NCBI GenBank assembly: GCA_028386065.3
Contig: JAKUCV010005661.1
Location: 37,805 to 101,804 of the forward strand
DNA: 64,000 nucleotides
Source of the DNA: Turnera subulata
Lineage: Eukaryota > Streptophyta > Magnoliopsida > Malpighiales > Passifloraceae
Reading direction: 5' to 3'
Both the position numbers and the translations under genes were made by a program. The notes beneath the pieces were generated by a model. That model had not been told where the DNA came from, ran no database searches, and was given only the letters and a program-made list of their open reading frames with translations. Positions within the stretch are counted from its first letter, which is position 1. Each line of letters starts with the position of its first letter. Shown piece by piece: positions 60,909 to 64,000 of this stretch.

Positions 60909-61286
60909 CTACGGAGCTACTTGCTTCTCAAGATCTTTTACAAGCTTTTGCACAGTTTTCATGTGTGGGAAGAGTTCCGCACACGCTAGTTCGATTTGCG
61001 CCACCGCCGAGCTGATCTTCTTCAGCGAGACGCTCAGTTGCGTCAGCTTCTGTTGCGGAGTGCTGCTCTCAGCTACCGCCTTGCCCTTACGATCTTCAGC
61101 CTTCTTGCTGGCACGTTTCTTCCGTCGTTTTGGAGAAACGACCATGTGCTCCTTCAGGCCGATGATGTTGGTCTTGAACCGTTTCTTTGGAGGCTCTTCA
61201 TTGGAGCTTGTCGGGAAAGCTGTGCCGCCGATGTAGCTGTTGTTCTCGGAGTCTGAGGTTGTCCTTGATCTCAGTGGAGAGTCCAT
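60909..61286 (-). CDS. Second antisense Gypsy ORF: basic, coiled-coil-like protein
   Basis: 125 aa, intact, beginning MDSPLRSRTTSDSENN. Ser-rich N-terminus; two basic clusters that look like nuclear localisation signals (PKKRFKT near 33-39 and SPKRRKKRASKKAEDRKGK near 51-69); from about 80 a heptad-like stretch (LTQLSVSLKKISSAVAQIEL, then VQKLVKDLEKQV) suggests a coiled coil. Not recognised as any known family. It lies on the strand opposite to the retrotransposon, at its 3' end, about 0.8 kb upstream of the EEP-like ORF in the same antisense direction, with a TATA box 36 bases before the ATG. It may be a small nuclear or nucleic-acid-binding accessory protein; this is inference only. Confidence 0.6.
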   Translation of the reverse strand: MDSPLRSRTTSDSENNSYIGGTAFPTSSNEEPPKKRFKTNIIGLKEHMVVSPKRRKKRASKKAEDRKGKAVAESSTPQQKLTQLSVSLKKISSAVAQIELACAELFPHMKTVQKLVKDLEKQVAP

Positions 61287-61321
61287 GACTGTGTGTGAGT
61301 ATGCCAGTCATGAGGTTTGGT

Positions 61322-61328
61322 TTTTATA
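61322..61328 (-). promoter_or_regulatory. TATA box of the 125-aa antisense ORF
   Basis: TATAAAA on the minus strand (context CGCTTATAAAAACC), 36 bases upstream of the ATG at 61286. Spacing implies a very short leader. Confidence 0.6.
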
Positions 61329-61472
61329 AGCGGACGAGATGTCGCTTAAGGGTATAAGCGGTATCTCGGGTTGAGGTTGGACACCTGGCAGAGTGTGCCA
61401 GAAGCTTATCGTGGTAGGACCCACGGATAAGACGGAATTTCGGGGACGAAATTCTTTTTAAGGTGGGTAGAC

Positions 61473-62532
61473 TGTAACAGCTCGGGTAAAATTTTTGGAT
61501 TTTTACTGGGACTGTAGAAGCCTTTTACCGTGATTTACTGTTGAATTAATCTTGGGTAATTAATTCAAGGTAAATTAGGAGTCGTTTTTCAAAACCGAGG
61601 GTTTTCCCATGCTCGTGATTTTTCCGTGGATTTTTCGGAACTAAGTTGGTATTTTTTGGGTTTCGGAATTTCTCGGAAAATCACACCGGAAAATAACCAA
61701 GGGGGTATCGATTATTTTCTGGTCCGGTCCGGACTCGCCCGTAATGCAGCCGATCTGCATTATTGTGCTCACATGCTGTATAGTAAAAAAAAGGGGGATT
61801 TAAACCGGTGGAAAGGAACCAGGAGAGGAGGAGAGGAAAAAAAAAAGAAAGAGATAAAAGAAAGAAAAAGAAAAAAAAGAGAGGAAGAGAAAAAAAAGAG
61901 GAAAGGAGAAAAAAAAATGAAGAAAAAGAAAATGAAGAAATCGGGAGGAAAAAGAAAGTAGAAGAAAAAAAGAAAAGAAAGGAAGTGAGTCACCGCCGCC
62001 GTGAACCACACCCGGTCGGGCCACCATCACCATCACCCCCTCCACCTGCTGCCGCCAGCCTTCATAGCCACGCCTTGCCGCGCACCGCTCGCCAGCCGCC
62101 GTCAATTCGTGTTCTCGCCGCCTGCACCGCCCGTCTTCTCCTTCTTCGCGTTGTCGCCCACAGCCGCCAGTGCCTCCGCCTCCTTCTGCCGCCGTCGCCT
62201 CGTGTTTCTGTGTCCCCTCGTCTTGCCGCTCGCTCCCGTCCGCCACCGCGCCGCCCCTCCTACTCAAGGTGAGCACGAGACAGAGACGACCCGGATGGGT
62301 GGTAAGGGATGCGGGTCGACCCGGTAGCAAGGGCTTGACCCGATTTGTGAGACGCGGGATGGGATTGTTGGGTCTCTTGGGTTTGGGCCTAGGTGGTTAG
62401 CTAGCTGGGCTTGGCCACGCGGGCCAGCACCTGGGCCTCAGCTTGAGGTCTGGGCCTGGTACTGTGCAGGCCTGGCTGGCACTATTCACGGGCCCAGCCC
62501 AGTTTTTTTTTTAAAAAAAGAAAATAAAATCT

Positions 62533-62574
<42 letters not shown>

Positions 62575-63555
62575 AGATTTTATTTTCTTTTTTTATATAA
62601 AGACTATATAATTCTGAAAATGTAATTTTGAAAAGGAAACAATTTTTGGGAAAATAAATAATTTGGGAATATATATATACTTAGTAAATAATAATTTATG
62701 GGAAGGAAATAATGGGTAAATTTTGGATAATTGTTGTAAATGCTATTTGGAAAAGAAAGTATATAGGTATATTTATTAATACGAATTTATTTTTAGGAAG
62801 TAATTTCGTATGACTAGTTTTTCTGGAAATATAGTTTTGTTAATATAATAATATTTGGTAATTATAATATGGGAAATATTTTTATTAAAAATATAATATT
62901 TGGAAAATATATATATGCACATATGTTATCTTTCTCAGAAAATTATGGTGATTATAATTTTGGAAATTATAATTATTTTATGAAAATATATTCTGAAAAG
63001 AATTTTAATTAAAGTATGGTACCGAAATTATTTTCGGATATACGTACGGTAAAATATTTTCGGTAAAAATGATAATAAAGGATATATAACCGGGATGGGA
63101 TTCTTTCGCAGTTTGGCATCATAACATACCGATTATGTGCATTTATGTGTATATATTGTTTTGTGGTATAGGTTTGGATATCGGGCAGTTTTCCGAGGAA
63201 CCGACGTCGGACCGGTCATTGTCTCCGGAGTTGAGTAATCGGCCAAGGTGAGGATGGATAACCCTTGTTATGTTGCCTATAATACCTTGTGTGTTTTGTT
63301 GTTTGAATGAAGTGCTGAGAAGGTCATTGTTGGTTATTTAACTGTTATGGTTATTGATGCTGTCGTTGTTGGACTGTGTTATAGGTCGAGTGAATATTTT
63401 GATGAACTGTTAATTGTGAATAATTGGTGTTATATGTATTGTGGTTGGATATTTGATAATATGGAATTGCTGTGGTTATTTGGCTGCTATGATCATTGTT
63501 GTTGTTGCTATGATGTTGATTTGCTTGATTGAACCGCTGTGTTTACTGTTATTGT
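61473..63555 (+). repeat. Gypsy 3' LTR, interrupted
   Basis: Begins TGTAACAGCTCGGG and follows the solo LTR for about 160 bp. Then a purine-rich tract (61800-61990), a GC-rich stretch (61990-62270), a perfect palindrome (62513-62594), AT-rich sequence and, at 63120-63290, the block CCGATTATGTGCATTTATGTG to GGCCAAGGTGAGGATGGATA shared with 56050-56180. It breaks off at about 63555 where another element begins. Confidence 0.85.
62513..62594. repeat. 82-bp perfect palindrome with an (AT)n core
   Basis: Left arm A7-GAAAATAAAATCTGGAT then alternating AT, mirrored exactly by ATCCAGATTTTATTTTC-T7. Symmetric about 62553/62554 with no mismatch that I can see. Confidence 0.9.
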
Positions 63556-64000
63556 GAAACGCCCGTGTCCCAATTTATGATGTAAAATAGAATTTGAATA
63601 CTAAATGGCCAAATTGCCCTTATCATACCCGGGACACCCGTATCCCAACTATCCATTAAAGAATGTACAACATGTGAAGAGACCCAAAATGCCCTTCTAC
63701 CCGGGATACAACATCAACAACATAAACATTGAACAATTATACAACAATTTACACAAAAACGAGTATGCAGCGGAAGACTATACATAAGATAACATGTATG
63801 CAGTGCACTCTATGGATCCGACCCGAGGAGAGGAAAGCACCGCCACCTGCTGACATGCACCACTGCTCAACAAGCAGTTAACCTGAAAAGACTGTGAGGG
63901 GGTGAGACCAACCACTGTCTCACCGCAGACAAATAAACCAATAATATACAAAACAAATCAACTACAAATACACCGGCAATGGCAACAGCAACACAGAGCA
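63556..64000 (+). mobile_element. Start of another Gypsy-type LTR, runs out of the window
   Basis: TGTGAAACGCCCGTGTCCC is a typical start of a long Tekay-like LTR, and it cuts into the 3' LTR described above. The following 440 bp show no coding region. Only the 5' part is visible. Confidence 0.5.

Larger units (their letters stand above)
59116..61472 (+). mobile_element. Short internal region of a non-autonomous Gypsy element
   Basis: 2.36 kb between the truncated 5' LTR and the 3' LTR. It starts with the primer site TGGTAGCGGAGC and ends with TTTCGGGGACGAAATTC (61438-61454) and AAGGTGGGTAGAC before TGTAACAG; this tail is the familiar end of the Tekay/Del chromovirus group of Gypsy elements (pol end FRGRNSF plus polypurine tract). 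No gag or pol remains. The only substantial frames are on the opposite strand: 59394-60077 and 60909-61286. Confidence 0.8.

Noticed and set aside
61800..62330. Lys/Glu/Arg-rich and Ser/Pro-rich frames in the 3' LTR
   Set aside because: Artefacts of the purine-rich and GC-rich tracts.

Overview
The window is nuclear DNA of a flowering plant, most likely a eudicot. Evidence: AT-rich intergenic DNA, GT-AG introns of plant size, plant-specific families (WRKY group IId, DUF863, the PARP-like/C2H2-like family) and a heavy load of LTR retrotransposons, SINEs, a LINE and a hAT element. The species cannot be told from the sequence.

Layout. 1-20.8 kb is gene-bearing: a single-exon gene for a PARP-like-domain protein (3142-4068, +) and a six-exon adenine phosphoribosyltransferase (8795-14150, -), then a 1.19-kb hAT-type element that has captured the first coding part of QCR8 (14942-16131) and a weaker candidate DNA element (17867-18566). 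20.8-27.7 kb is one Copia-type LTR retrotransposon (Copia-1, - strand) with decayed pol, a composite SINE insertion, and an intact 220-233 aa ORF running antisense to the element. 30.2-31.6 kb is a WRKY group IId gene (-), followed upstream by a local duplication containing a WRKY fragment broken by a truncated Copia. 34.2-38.65 kb is a five-exon DUF863 gene (-). 42.2-49.65 kb is a second Copia (Copia-2, +), recent by its LTRs but with a ruined pol. 49.97-53.1 kb holds a DA1-like pseudogene tail, a LINE fragment and a perfect SINE. 54.0-64 kb is a nest of Gypsy LTRs: a 3.37-kb solo LTR, a LINE 3' end, a 5'-truncated copy with a short internal region whose only genes lie on the antisense strand, its 3' LTR, and another element starting at about 63.56 kb and leaving the window.

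The host genes are unrelated in function (purine and cytokinin salvage, transcription, unknown nuclear or growth proteins); there is no operon-like logic. The most interesting material is inside the transposons: (1) the same small antisense protein (an unrecognised N-terminal domain joined to the start of an endonuclease/exonuclease/phosphatase-like domain) occurs in two unrelated LTR elements, each time with its own TATA box, and in the Gypsy element beside a second antisense ORF with basic and coiled-coil character; (2) three different LTR elements contain series of short perfect hairpins whose stems vary in a compensating way around a conserved loop; (3) both Copia elements have near-identical LTRs but ruined pol, so they were probably copied in trans as already defective, hairpin-rich RNAs.

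Limits: exon borders were read by hand from frame and splice consensus; family names come from remembered motifs, not from database searches.
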